Positions 1 to 6,860 of a stretch of 10,824 nt of DNA are shown in pieces. Where the stretch lies: NCBI GenBank assembly GCA_038138625.1, contig JAYQEA010000121.1, forward strand, positions 1 through 10,824. Reading direction: 5' to 3'. This DNA is from JAQXDR01 sp038138625 (GTDB lineage: Bacteria; Pseudomonadota; Alphaproteobacteria; Rhodobacterales; Rhodobacteraceae). The notes below the pieces were generated by a model that saw only the letters and a list, made by a program, of their open reading frames with translations, ran no database searches and was not told the origin of the DNA. Each line of letters starts with the position of its first letter. Positions within the stretch are counted from its first letter, which is position 1. A program made the position numbers and the translations under genes.

Positions 1-191
1 CCCATGGACAGCCCGGCAAGTGCAAACTGCGGCGGGGCCCATGCCAGGACATCAGCAGCCAGCGCCTCGATCCTGTCATGCCCATGGATGGGGGCAGTCA
101 TCACTGCACGATCAGACGAAATCGCCTCTATCTGGGGCGTGAAAAGCCGCGCATCGCACATCATGCCAGGCAAGAGAACCAATGGCGTCAT
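1..191 (-). CDS. Alpha/beta hydrolase, N-terminal part (cut by the left edge)
   Basis: This reading frame starts with ATG at 191 and stays open to the left edge, giving 64 residues of a longer protein. An early hydrophobic strand is followed by PGMMCDAR (residues 8-15), the region that forms the oxyanion hole in alpha/beta hydrolases, and the visible part ends on GLSMG (residues 60-64), the nucleophile elbow with Ser62 as expected catalytic serine. The acid and histidine of the triad lie beyond the window. The ATG overlaps the TGA of the MetE-like gene as ATGA and no clear Shine-Dalgarno sequence is visible, so translation is probably coupled. No signal peptide is seen, so it is probably cytoplasmic. 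The family covers esterases, lactonases and C-C hydrolases; the substrate cannot be told. In this context it may hydrolyse an ester or lactone intermediate (inference). Confidence 0.82.
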   Translation of the reverse strand, partial: MTPLVLLPGMMCDARLFTPQIEAISSDRAVMTAPIHGHDRIEALAADVLAWAPPQFALAGLSM

Positions 192-1303
192 ACTTGGGCC
201 GCACCGTCTGACAGGGCGCGCAACTTTGCATAGGCAATGTCAGGATCCACCGCCCCGAAGCCCGCAAAGGTTCCAAAACCACAGTCACTGCCAGCGATCA
301 CACGCTCTTTCCCAACAATATCGGTGAACCGTTCAATGCGTTGTGTCACAACGTCTGGATGTTCTACGAAGTTGGTCGTTGTATCAACCACGCCGGGCAC
401 CAGAACTTTGTCATCTGGAATTTCACTTCTTCGGTCGCGAAATACAGTCCACTCATGCGCATGTCGGGGGTTTGACGTTTCGAACAAAACATAGCGCGAT
501 TTTGTCTTCATCAGTGTCGAAAAGACCTTGTCCATCGCAATGTCGCAACAATGCGGACCCTCGTAATTTCCCCAACAAATATGCACCCGCACTTTGTCTT
601 GTGGCACATTTTCGAGGGCATAGTTCAGCATGTCGACATGCATATCGGCAATTTTTATGAACTCTGCATCGCTGAGATCATTGAACAGCATATGTCGCGA
701 AAGCGCCAGATCCGGGCAATCAAGTTGCAAGTCCAATCCCGCGCCAACGATGGTTTCGTATTCTGCCTTCATCGCATCTGCCAAGGCCTGCAAGTACGCC
801 TCGCGGGTGGCATAAAAGTCGTTTTGTAAAAACAGCGATATCACTCCGGGGGATGCGGCATTCATGAATCCATGCTCTGCTCCGTGCTTGGCCATGGCAG
901 AGGTCAGGTTAGAGATGTCTTTTTCCAATTCGCCCTGCCCTTTGCTGATCACCTCACCAGTGCACATCGGTCGTGCATATTGAGGTGTTCCGCCATCATC
1001 AGCGAGACGTTTCAAAAACCCCGGAAACATCTTGAGATCGGCCGGGGCATTCCGCGGACTGTCTCCCGAAAAACCTGTGTAGCGATCCTTGACGTAGGTG
1101 GCATAAGAGATCTTGGATGTTTCACCATCACTCACGACGTCTATCCCGGCATCCACCTGTTTACGCACCGTCTCGTCAACGGCCATTGCCATAGCGGTGT
1201 CAAAGTCGGCTTGATCATAGGGTTCTTCATTCTCGCGGGCAAAAATGAAATCTACAGTACCCTGTGTGCGCGGCAAGCTGCCAACATGGGTCGTTTTGAC
1301 CAT
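188..1303 (-). CDS. MetE C-terminal-type (cobalamin-independent methionine synthase family) methyltransferase
   Basis: This 371-residue protein matches only the catalytic C-terminal half of MetE; full-length MetE is about 750 residues. The N-terminus has the family motif THVGSLPR (5-12). The zinc site is complete: His241 and Cys243 in VHICWGNYEG, Glu275 in LFETSNPR and Cys341 in GSDCGFG. Asp195 in LQLDCPDL occupies the place of the thiol-substrate-binding acid of MetE. The zinc ligands indicate an enzyme that activates a thiol for methyl or alkyl transfer; relatives include methionine synthases of the short type and epoxyalkane:coenzyme M transferase. The missing folate-binding N-terminal half and the catabolic neighbours suggest that it demethylates or dealkylates a pathway intermediate rather than making methionine (inference). 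The start has AAAAGGA upstream, 18 bases after the membrane-protein stop codon. Its stop overlaps the hydrolase start. Confidence 0.9.
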   Translation of the reverse strand: MVKTTHVGSLPRTQGTVDFIFARENEEPYDQADFDTAMAMAVDETVRKQVDAGIDVVSDGETSKISYATYVKDRYTGFSGDSPRNAPADLKMFPGFLKRLADDGGTPQYARPMCTGEVISKGQGELEKDISNLTSAMAKHGAEHGFMNAASPGVISLFLQNDFYATREAYLQALADAMKAEYETIVGAGLDLQLDCPDLALSRHMLFNDLSDAEFIKIADMHVDMLNYALENVPQDKVRVHICWGNYEGPHCCDIAMDKVFSTLMKTKSRYVLFETSNPRHAHEWTVFRDRRSEIPDDKVLVPGVVDTTTNFVEHPDVVTQRIERFTDIVGKERVIAGSDCGFGTFAGFGAVDPDIAYAKLRALSDGAAQV

Positions 1304-1321
1304 GTGATAGATCCTTTTCGG

Positions 1322-2521
1322 TTATTCGGTTTCCTTGGCTTTCAGCCGTTGGTTCAATCGGCGCGCGGCCCACGCCAGCGGGATGGCAAAAAGTCCGCCC
1401 ACAACATAGGCCAGAGGTTCGTCGTAAAATGTCTCAAACAACTGAGTATAGCCATGGATATAGGCAAAGGTGATGCCCGCATTCAGCAAGCTTCGTCGCG
1501 CCGTCAGTGCAGCCCATAGCACCAAGCCCGCCAATGCGATGGCCCAAACCACCGAGTACACACGCTCGGAAATAATCAATGCGGTTTCGCTGAACGCCTT
1601 TTTTGCGTCGCGAAAGCGCGCCCATGCATCATCTTGGGATTGGAAATCTTCGAACCGTGGTCCCCAGACATACAGACCCACCTCGTCTCCAACGATTGAA
1701 CCAATCAGCGCGGCCAGGTTGGCCACCACAAACGCCAGCAGGGCCAGGATCATCAGATGGCGAGCATGGCGCTGGCCGACCCGCCCTGCCCACCATACGC
1801 AGACCACCACAGTCAAAGACATCTGCGCAATCGTCAGTGTGCTTTCCGGTGATGATACCGCATATCCGCCGAAAAAATAATACGTTCGCGCACCCAAGAT
1901 CTCGGCAAAGGGCAATATCGCAAGGGCCGTGATGAAACGCACATCAAGATACCAACCCGCAAATGCCAGAACCACCGCTGCATACATCAACATCACACGA
2001 ATGAGGGCTTGATGAGGTTGCATATCCTCCAATCCGTAGCCCAATCCGAACAGATGCATACCCAGCCCCATAAGCATCACACAGCCTAGAACAAACCGTT
2101 CCTGATCCCCCCACCGCCAAAAGGCGGCAGCAGACCCAACGGCTGCTGTTGCCCCAACCAACGCCAGCAACACGGCGGCATCATCAGACAGCTTGTCTAT
2201 AAATTCAAAACCCGCTCCGCCCAAAAGCGTTGCCGCGCCAATCACAACTGCTGCACGGCCAAAGAAGCGTAGATCGCTTTGGAACCTTGCCAAAACCAAG
2301 GCCCCGACAAGCAAGAACGCCAATCCCGCCAGAGCCACCAAAGCAGCATCAGCCAGCCACAAAATCAAACCGCCGGTTGCAGCTAGAATACCCATGATCA
2401 GCAATACGTTGACGACCAAAGCGATCATCGCCTCACGCGCCCGGTCACGCAACAGATTGGCCAGATCAGCGGGGATGAGACCTTCTTGCTCTAGCTTGTC
2501 AACATTGACCACGATTGTCAT
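1322..2521 (-). CDS. Multi-pass membrane protein, DUF2157-like
   Basis: A 399-residue integral membrane protein. A short soluble N-terminus with LEQEGLIPADLANLL (10-24) resembles the helical lead-in of the DUF2157 family. About 11-12 hydrophobic segments follow (roughly 33-55, 60-79, 88-104, 115-135, 143-163, 174-191, 197-212, 229-246, 256-277, 320-340, 346-360 and 368-388). One long polar loop lies at about 284-318, rich in Asp, Arg and Lys. The C-terminus is strongly basic and probably cytoplasmic. No transporter signature or catalytic motif is recognised, so the function is unknown. The ATG overlaps the cupin stop as ATGA, which ties it to the operon even though such proteins are not normally part of catabolic pathways. 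Transport or sensing of the substrate is possible, but nothing in the sequence proves it. Confidence 0.85.
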   Translation of the reverse strand: MTIVVNVDKLEQEGLIPADLANLLRDRAREAMIALVVNVLLIMGILAATGGLILWLADAALVALAGLAFLLVGALVLARFQSDLRFFGRAAVVIGAATLLGGAGFEFIDKLSDDAAVLLALVGATAAVGSAAAFWRWGDQERFVLGCVMLMGLGMHLFGLGYGLEDMQPHQALIRVMLMYAAVVLAFAGWYLDVRFITALAILPFAEILGARTYYFFGGYAVSSPESTLTIAQMSLTVVVCVWWAGRVGQRHARHLMILALLAFVVANLAALIGSIVGDEVGLYVWGPRFEDFQSQDDAWARFRDAKKAFSETALIISERVYSVVWAIALAGLVLWAALTARRSLLNAGITFAYIHGYTQLFETFYDEPLAYVVGGLFAIPLAWAARRLNQRLKAKETE

Positions 2522-3486
2522 TTTTTCCAGGTTGCTCCTGCAGGATCATCTGTCGATACTACCCGATAGAGGCTTGCCTCACCAGTCATGGCTGGTTTCA
2601 GGCTGTATTCCAGAGCAGGAGGAATTGCAGCCGTATCGCCGGGGTTAAGAACGGTGGATCCGCCAGGCCAATTCAGGCGCCAATGCCCCCGCATGATCAT
2701 CAAAACAGTATGTTGATCGCTATACTGGGCAGCGTCGTCCGCCAGCGATCCACGGGTTAGAAAGTCTACTTCAAAGCCAGGCCTGTCTACCAACTTGCCC
2801 GTTGCGCCAATCACCTTGGCCGGGCTGTCTGCAGCCAAGGCCATCAGATCCCAGTAGCGGGCCACATGATTTGGGACAACGTCGGCGCCCGACAGCTCGG
2901 GAAATTCATCCAGCGCATCTTTCGTCAACATCGGCATGGGCAATACACCTTCGGGCAGGTGCTCGCCTTTTTTCGTATCATACAGTCGGCCGGTTTCGGC
3001 GAGAACCAGACCATGCTCTGCCGCATCAGCAATCACCTGCGGCGCCCAAATCACACCACCTCCAGCATCATCGCCACCAAGGATCGCCATGATCATTCCA
3101 TAATCCGTGCCGATATTCTCAAAGCCTCTGAAAATGCCCGTTGGAATGTTGATTATGTCACCTTCTTCCAAAACCACTTCTCCTGCGGTACCCCATCGAC
3201 CCCAGAAAAATCGCCAACGTCCGCTGAGAACAAAAAACACTTCGGCCGTCCGGTGACTGTGCAAGCTGTTACGGCATTTCGGCGGCTGCCCCGCAGCGCC
3301 GATGTTGAACCCCGGGGTATCGGTAATGTGCACGTGTTGATCGGCGCTTTCACTGACGCCCCCCCCGATGATCGTAAAATTTTCTTTCTGATCACTGCCG
3401 GGGGTGTGGGCATCGATAAAGGCAGTACGACAGGGACGAAGATCGCCGTAGCGGACGATGCGGGAATCCATTTCAGTCAGTGTCAT
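2518..3486 (-). CDS. Bicupin protein (two cupin domains), possible metal-dependent enzyme
   Basis: A 322-residue cytoplasmic protein with two cupin folds at about residues 70-140 and 235-310. In the first, the cupin motif 1 is clear: His76, His78 and Glu82 ahead of Gly89 (LHSHRTAEVFFVLSG). Motif 2, PTGIFRGFEN (115-124), has Arg120 where the third metal-binding histidine is usual. The second domain (QHTVLMIMRGHWRLNWPGG and PGDTAAIPP) has lost the histidines and is probably structural. The layout resembles gentisate dioxygenase-like or isomerase-type bicupins, but the incomplete metal site leaves the activity open. A GGAGG Shine-Dalgarno lies 10 bases before ATG 3486 and 7 bases before an in-frame TTG at 3489; I chose ATG, but TTG is a real alternative adding one residue. 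It begins after the only sizeable gap in the operon and its stop overlaps the membrane-protein start. Confidence 0.88.
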   Translation of the reverse strand: MTLTEMDSRIVRYGDLRPCRTAFIDAHTPGSDQKENFTIIGGGVSESADQHVHITDTPGFNIGAAGQPPKCRNSLHSHRTAEVFFVLSGRWRFFWGRWGTAGEVVLEEGDIINIPTGIFRGFENIGTDYGMIMAILGGDDAGGGVIWAPQVIADAAEHGLVLAETGRLYDTKKGEHLPEGVLPMPMLTKDALDEFPELSGADVVPNHVARYWDLMALAADSPAKVIGATGKLVDRPGFEVDFLTRGSLADDAAQYSDQHTVLMIMRGHWRLNWPGGSTVLNPGDTAAIPPALEYSLKPAMTGEASLYRVVSTDDPAGATWKK

Positions 3487-3489
3487 CAA

Positions 3490-3601
3490 GCGTTAGCCTC
3501 CGGAGTTGCTATGAATTTTCTTATACATTTCCTACCGCGCAGAGCCTATGGACCGTCAAACTTTCCAAGCCCGCCATAATCCGCGTATCGCACATTCCCG
3601 A
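3490..3601 (-). promoter_or_regulatory. 112-base intergenic gap, possible internal promoter for the downstream half of the operon
   Basis: This is the only gap over 20 bases in the window. It contains a strong Shine-Dalgarno GGAGG at 3501-3497 inside the palindrome CTCCGGAG (3498-3505), and a TTGACG resembling a -35 box at 3559-3554. The best -10 at normal spacing is poor (TAGGAA near 3534-3529), while the AT-rich TATAAG (3525-3520) lies too far away (28 bases). No hairpin followed by a T-run is visible, so I see no terminator. A 24-codon frame (3595-3521) exists but has nothing to support it. A promoter here, perhaps under control of the nearby LacI protein, is only a guess. Confidence 0.25.
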
Positions 3602-4570
3602 TCAACCTGTATGGAGCAGGATCTGTTTCCAAATCGCCGTTTCATCAAACAAAGTGTAGTCACGTCGCAGTCCCCATGGCCCGAATTCAGCATGAGAAAT
3701 CCCCATGACGTGGACTTGCGCGCCCGATGGGGCCCCAAATCGACCCCAGCCGTCATGCCCCCCCTGCAAGGACCACCGTAATGCAGCACGGGGCGGCATC
3801 ATCGGGTCCTCGCGACCTATCTGATGATGAATTGTAAATATCGCATTGGGAAAACTTGCACGCAAACCCATCCAGAAACGATCTGCTTGATCGTGCCCAA
3901 TTGCACAAACCCCACCTGGTAATTCCAAATTGACGGCGCGATCGTATTCAGCAGGAATCGCGGAGAATTCTGCCCCCATGATCCTGCCCAGAATGGATGC
4001 ATATCGCGCGCCCCATTCGTTATCGTTTCCCCGACCTGTGTAGGGACCATTGATGTCATCAGATGGAACAAATGGGCGCTGGCAGCTTTCTACCCCGCCC
4101 TGCCGCTCGATCAGATCTGCTGCAAAGACCTTGGGATCCCACCCTAATTGCCGCACAATTGCGCCCTGATCCCGGATCAGCCATTCATCGTTGATTTGGT
4201 TGTTAATCGCATGACAATCCGCGATAATCCGATAGGTTAGACGCTTTCCCGAAGGCTCTCCGTAAACGCCGGATCCGACGTGGGTCGCCGTAGAATGCAA
4301 CCTGTGCGACGACAGCATTCCTTGTTCCGGTGTGCCCGACCAAATCACATCTTCACCAAACAGGGTGCGATCGGGAAATTCGGCCAAAGTTGCCATTGTG
4401 GCTGCGATAACCCCCTGATTGCCTTGAACGATAGCATCTGGTGATCGCACAATTATGTCAGAAGCATAATAATCATGCAGTGTGGCAATCCCGCGATCTT
4501 CCCAGATTTCTTTTGTAATGCCAATAATATAGTCTGGCAGATCTTTGAACTTGTCAGAGAACCCCTTCAT
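3602..4570 (-). CDS. Two-domain SnoaL/NTF2-like protein, third double-domain copy
   Basis: A 322-residue protein built of two NTF2-like cone-fold domains, about residues 13-145 and 187-320. The first is typical of SnoaL-like polyketide cyclases/ester cyclases: THVGSGVYGEPSGKRLTYR (96-114), then ADCH (117-120) and NDEWLIRD (127-134) leading to the usual closing helix ending RQLG. The second is more divergent: PAEYDRAVNLELPGG (206-220) opens it and RRDYTLFDETAIW (302-314) closes it, without the TH-G histidine. Relatives act as small-molecule cyclases, isomerases, dehydratases or hydrolases without cofactor; the true reaction here is unknown. AAAAAGGAAGG provides a good ribosome binding site within the end of the LacI gene, and the start ATG overlaps the LacI TGA as ATGA. 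No signal peptide is seen. It is less similar to the other two double-domain copies than these are to each other. Confidence 0.85.
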   Translation of the reverse strand: MKGFSDKFKDLPDYIIGITKEIWEDRGIATLHDYYASDIIVRSPDAIVQGNQGVIAATMATLAEFPDRTLFGEDVIWSGTPEQGMLSSHRLHSTATHVGSGVYGEPSGKRLTYRIIADCHAINNQINDEWLIRDQGAIVRQLGWDPKVFAADLIERQGGVESCQRPFVPSDDINGPYTGRGNDNEWGARYASILGRIMGAEFSAIPAEYDRAVNLELPGGVCAIGHDQADRFWMGLRASFPNAIFTIHHQIGREDPMMPPRAALRWSLQGGHDGWGRFGAPSGAQVHVMGISHAEFGPWGLRRDYTLFDETAIWKQILLHTG

Positions 4571-5592
4571 GAACGCCTTCCTTTTTGCAAACGGGTAGAT
4601 CCGCGCGTGATCAGCGGGCCGCAGATCGTTTCCTGCATGGGGTCGGCTGGATACCCTTCGATTTCATTCAATAAGATATCCACTGTCCGGCTGACCATCC
4701 GTCGCGCGCGTTGTCGTATGGTTGTCAGATCATATGCAGGCCAAGAGGCGACTGGCACATCGTCATAGCCCATAATTCCCAGATCCTCTGGCACCTTCAG
4801 GTCAAATTCACTGCGGGCAACGTCCATGACGGCAAAAGCCATATGGTCGTTCGCAACAAAAATTGCATCTGGCGGCTCGTCCTGTCGCAACAGACGCCGA
4901 GCTGCGTTCGCAGCCTCGTCCATGCGAAAATTACCAACATCGCGACAATGAAGGGTTCGATTGGCGGCTTCTAATCCCGCACGAAACCCTGCTTCTCGAT
5001 CCCGCTGGGTCGATGCGCCCTCCCAGCCAGCGATATAGCCGATCCGATCGTAGCCACATTCAAGAAAATGCTGCGCAGCCTTACGACCACCGCCAAAATT
5101 ATCTGACGTGACCGACCACATGTCACTGTCATCCTGACGGCGGTTAAACAACACGATCGGTACGTCGGCGGCGCGGCACCTTGCGGATAAGTTTGATGAT
5201 AATGCCACGCTGGCAGCCACAATGCCATCAACCTGATAGTCCAGTATTTCCTCGACAACATCATCGATATTACCGGCTGTCTGAGTGGCCATGAAAATCA
5301 ACACATGATAGCCGCGCTCTTGCAGTGCATTCGACAAAAGTTCTATCGCCTCGGGATAGAAATAGTTGTCCAGGTAGGCGACCACCAAACCGATAATCCG
5401 GCTTTTTCCTGAAACCATGGCGCGGGCAAGTACATTGGGACGATAGCCAAGTTCGGCAGCCGCCGCTTTTACTTTTTCCGCAGTCTTCGCCGAGGCAGAG
5501 GCCCCGGGTGTAAACACCCGGCTTACGGCCGATTGACTGACACCGGCACGCCTTGCGACATCCAAAGATGTGATACTGCGCCCCTCAGACAT
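4567..5592 (-). CDS. LacI/GalR-family transcriptional regulator
   Basis: A 341-residue regulator of normal family length. The N-terminal helix-turn-helix is at about residues 7-27 (SLDVARRAGVSQSAVSRVF), followed by the hinge helix RPNVLARAMVSG (51-62) that inserts into the operator minor groove. Residues from about 66 form the periplasmic-binding-protein-like effector domain, beginning RIIGLVVAYLDNYFYPE and including FVANDHMAFAVMD (245-257) and LGIMGYDDVP (271-280). It should bind a small pathway-related molecule and repress, or less often activate, the operon. It sits inside the operon rather than beside it, so it is probably co-transcribed with the genes it controls and autoregulated (inference). 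Its start overlaps the preceding 76-codon frame by 8 bases, and its stop forms ATGA with the next gene. The effector cannot be deduced; family members usually sense sugars or related polyols and acids. Confidence 0.96.
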   Translation of the reverse strand: MSEGRSITSLDVARRAGVSQSAVSRVFTPGASASAKTAEKVKAAAAELGYRPNVLARAMVSGKSRIIGLVVAYLDNYFYPEAIELLSNALQERGYHVLIFMATQTAGNIDDVVEEILDYQVDGIVAASVALSSNLSARCRAADVPIVLFNRRQDDSDMWSVTSDNFGGGRKAAQHFLECGYDRIGYIAGWEGASTQRDREAGFRAGLEAANRTLHCRDVGNFRMDEAANAARRLLRQDEPPDAIFVANDHMAFAVMDVARSEFDLKVPEDLGIMGYDDVPVASWPAYDLTTIRQRARRMVSRTVDILLNEIEGYPADPMQETICGPLITRGSTRLQKGRRS

Positions 5593-5815
5593 GAGTTTTC
5601 TTCGCCCATGCGGTCAGCAGAGCGCGCCAAAAAGTTTCTAAAACCAAGAGTGTTTGCAGTGGACGTGCGGCAATGCACCGTCCACAATTTCGCGCATTAG
5701 GCCGCGCCGCCCCGCCATGCCGGATGTAGTGCGACATCGATTGCCGAAACGCCAGCGTCTCTTGACGCGTATCCATTGCGCATAGATCACCAAAACGATC
5801 AGCCAGCGATATCAT
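5585..5815 (-). CDS. Possible small unknown protein, 76 residues, between the SDR and LacI genes
   Basis: This frame starts at ATG 5815, overlapping the SDR stop as ATGA, and ends with TGA at 5587-5585, eight bases inside the LacI gene. It thus fills an otherwise unexplained 219-base space. The predicted protein begins MISLADRFGDLCAMDTRQE, contains a CGRC pair (residues about 44-47), and has a hydrophobic helix LQTLLVLETFWRALLTAW near the C-terminus. I recognise no family. It may be a true small protein, the remnant of a decayed gene, or a chance frame over a LacI leader region. The exact fit between neighbours is the main support. Confidence 0.4.
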   Translation of the reverse strand: MISLADRFGDLCAMDTRQETLAFRQSMSHYIRHGGAARPNARNCGRCIAARPLQTLLVLETFWRALLTAWAKKTHV

Positions 5816-6579
5816 TCTGCAGTCCACCCGCCATCGATCATCAACGAAGACCCCGTGATCAAAGCGCCGGCATCCGAACTAAGAAAGACAACTGCGCCCA
5901 TGATATCTTCGACTTCACCCACGCGGCCAAGCTTGATCTTATCTTCAATCCATGCCCGGCGATCCGGGTTTTCCAATGTGACAGCAGCAAGGGCCGTGCG
6001 GATAAAGGTCGGGCATATCGTATTGACACGAATGCCCATGCGGCCCCATTCGATCGCCATAGATTTTGTAAACCCTTCAACGGCGTGTTTTGACGCGCAA
6101 TAGACGGCACGGTCGATCCCCCCCACATGGGCCATCTGGCTTGAGATATTTATCAATGACCCCGGCTTTCCGACCTCGACCAACCCGGCAGCAACTGCGC
6201 GTGTCAAAAAATAGGCTCCGCGAACATTTAGATCGATCACAGCGTCATAGTCATCTGGCCGGGTGTCCAACGCAGGCGCATGCCGGGCCAAACCGGCAGA
6301 GTTGACGAGGATATCATATGGCCCCGACTGGGCAACTTTTGCCTGCGTAGAGGCCACATCGGTCACATCCATGGTCAGCGCATCGGACCGCCATCCACGA
6401 TCGGCCATTGCGCGAACCAATTGGTCCAGTTTGTCAGTTCTGCGCGCTGCCACCGTGACATTCGCCCCAGCCTCGGCAAGAGCAACTGCACAGGCTTCGC
6501 CAATCCCAGAAGACGCGCCCGCAACCAAAGCACGGCGGCCCTCTAGTCGAAATGACGGGGTAGAGGGGAGTTGGGTCAT
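5812..6579 (-). CDS. Short-chain dehydrogenase/reductase (classical SDR)
   Basis: A 255-residue classical SDR, of standard length. The nucleotide-binding glycine motif is AGASSGIG (20-27), and Arg46-Arg47 after the second strand may favour NADP but does not settle it. NSAG (93-96) stands where NNAG is usual. The catalytic set is present: Asn118 in DLNVRG, Ser147 in NISSQ, Tyr160 and Lys164 in YCASK. The C-terminal GSSLMIDGGW is typical of the 3-oxoacyl-ACP reductase-like subgroup, whose members oxidise many alcohols and sugars. In this operon it probably oxidises a secondary hydroxyl group or reduces a ketone of the substrate (inference). AAAGG lies 8 bases before the ATG. Start and stop each sit in an ATGA overlap with short neighbouring frames. 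Soluble, no signal peptide. Confidence 0.96.
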   Translation of the reverse strand: MTQLPSTPSFRLEGRRALVAGASSGIGEACAVALAEAGANVTVAARRTDKLDQLVRAMADRGWRSDALTMDVTDVASTQAKVAQSGPYDILVNSAGLARHAPALDTRPDDYDAVIDLNVRGAYFLTRAVAAGLVEVGKPGSLINISSQMAHVGGIDRAVYCASKHAVEGFTKSMAIEWGRMGIRVNTICPTFIRTALAAVTLENPDRRAWIEDKIKLGRVGEVEDIMGAVVFLSSDAGALITGSSLMIDGGWTAE

Positions 6580-6860
6580 TGCACAAACCTTTCGATCAAG
6601 TCACCTTTGCCCTGCATCCCGCTCGATATCCCAACGTAGCATCTCGTCGTTGGCGCATGGGCATGTGTCGACGTGTCCGGGTTAAGATTTCCTTCTGGGT
6701 GCGCCGTCCCATGATACGTGCCCCCTCTGCAAACACCTGTCGGTCTCGATACCTTATGCCGTTTCCAAGACACGTTCACGCATACTTTCCGGACCCGCCC
6801 TGCCAACGGTTTGAATGCACAGATTTGCGGAACGCCTGTTGCACTATGTTGGTCGGTCAT
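6576..6860 (-). CDS. Possible small unknown protein, 94 residues, between SnoaL-like and SDR genes
   Basis: This frame fits exactly between two firm genes, with a four-base ATGA overlap at both ends: ATG 6860 over the stop of the SnoaL-like gene and TGA at 6578-6576 over the SDR start. The predicted protein begins MTDQHSATGVPQICAF, is mildly basic, and has four cysteines (14, 27, 44, 74) and several histidines (35, 50, 54, 66, 68). I recognise no family. The composition, rich in Thr, Gly, His and Arg, and mixed third-position bases look less coding-like than the neighbours. Other frames of the strand carry stops, so it may alternatively be a decayed gene. No clear Shine-Dalgarno precedes it, so expression would depend on coupling. 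Confidence 0.45.
   Translation of the reverse strand: MTDQHSATGVPQICAFKPLAGRVRKVCVNVSWKRHKVSRPTGVCRGGTYHGTAHPEGNLNPDTSTHAHAPTTRCYVGISSGMQGKGDLIERFVQ

Noticed and set aside
188..1303. Complete MetE methionine synthase
   Set aside because: It has only the catalytic half of the protein, and the next gene upstream is a membrane protein, so it is not a split MetE within this window.
872..1519. Plus-strand open frame (215 codons)
   Set aside because: It crosses the junction of the MetE-like and membrane-protein genes on the opposite strand and shows no domain.
2866..3579. Plus-strand open frame (237 codons)
   Set aside because: It runs opposite the bicupin gene, whose cupin motif is clear, and has no recognisable features.
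3521..3595. 24-codon minus-strand frame in the gap
   Set aside because: It is very short, has no ribosome binding site and does not overlap its neighbours in the way the operon genes do.
3490..3601. Rho-independent terminator after the SnoaL-like gene at 3602
   Set aside because: The only inverted repeats are very short (CTCCGGAG; GCG-ATA-CGC) and none is followed by a T-run on the minus strand.
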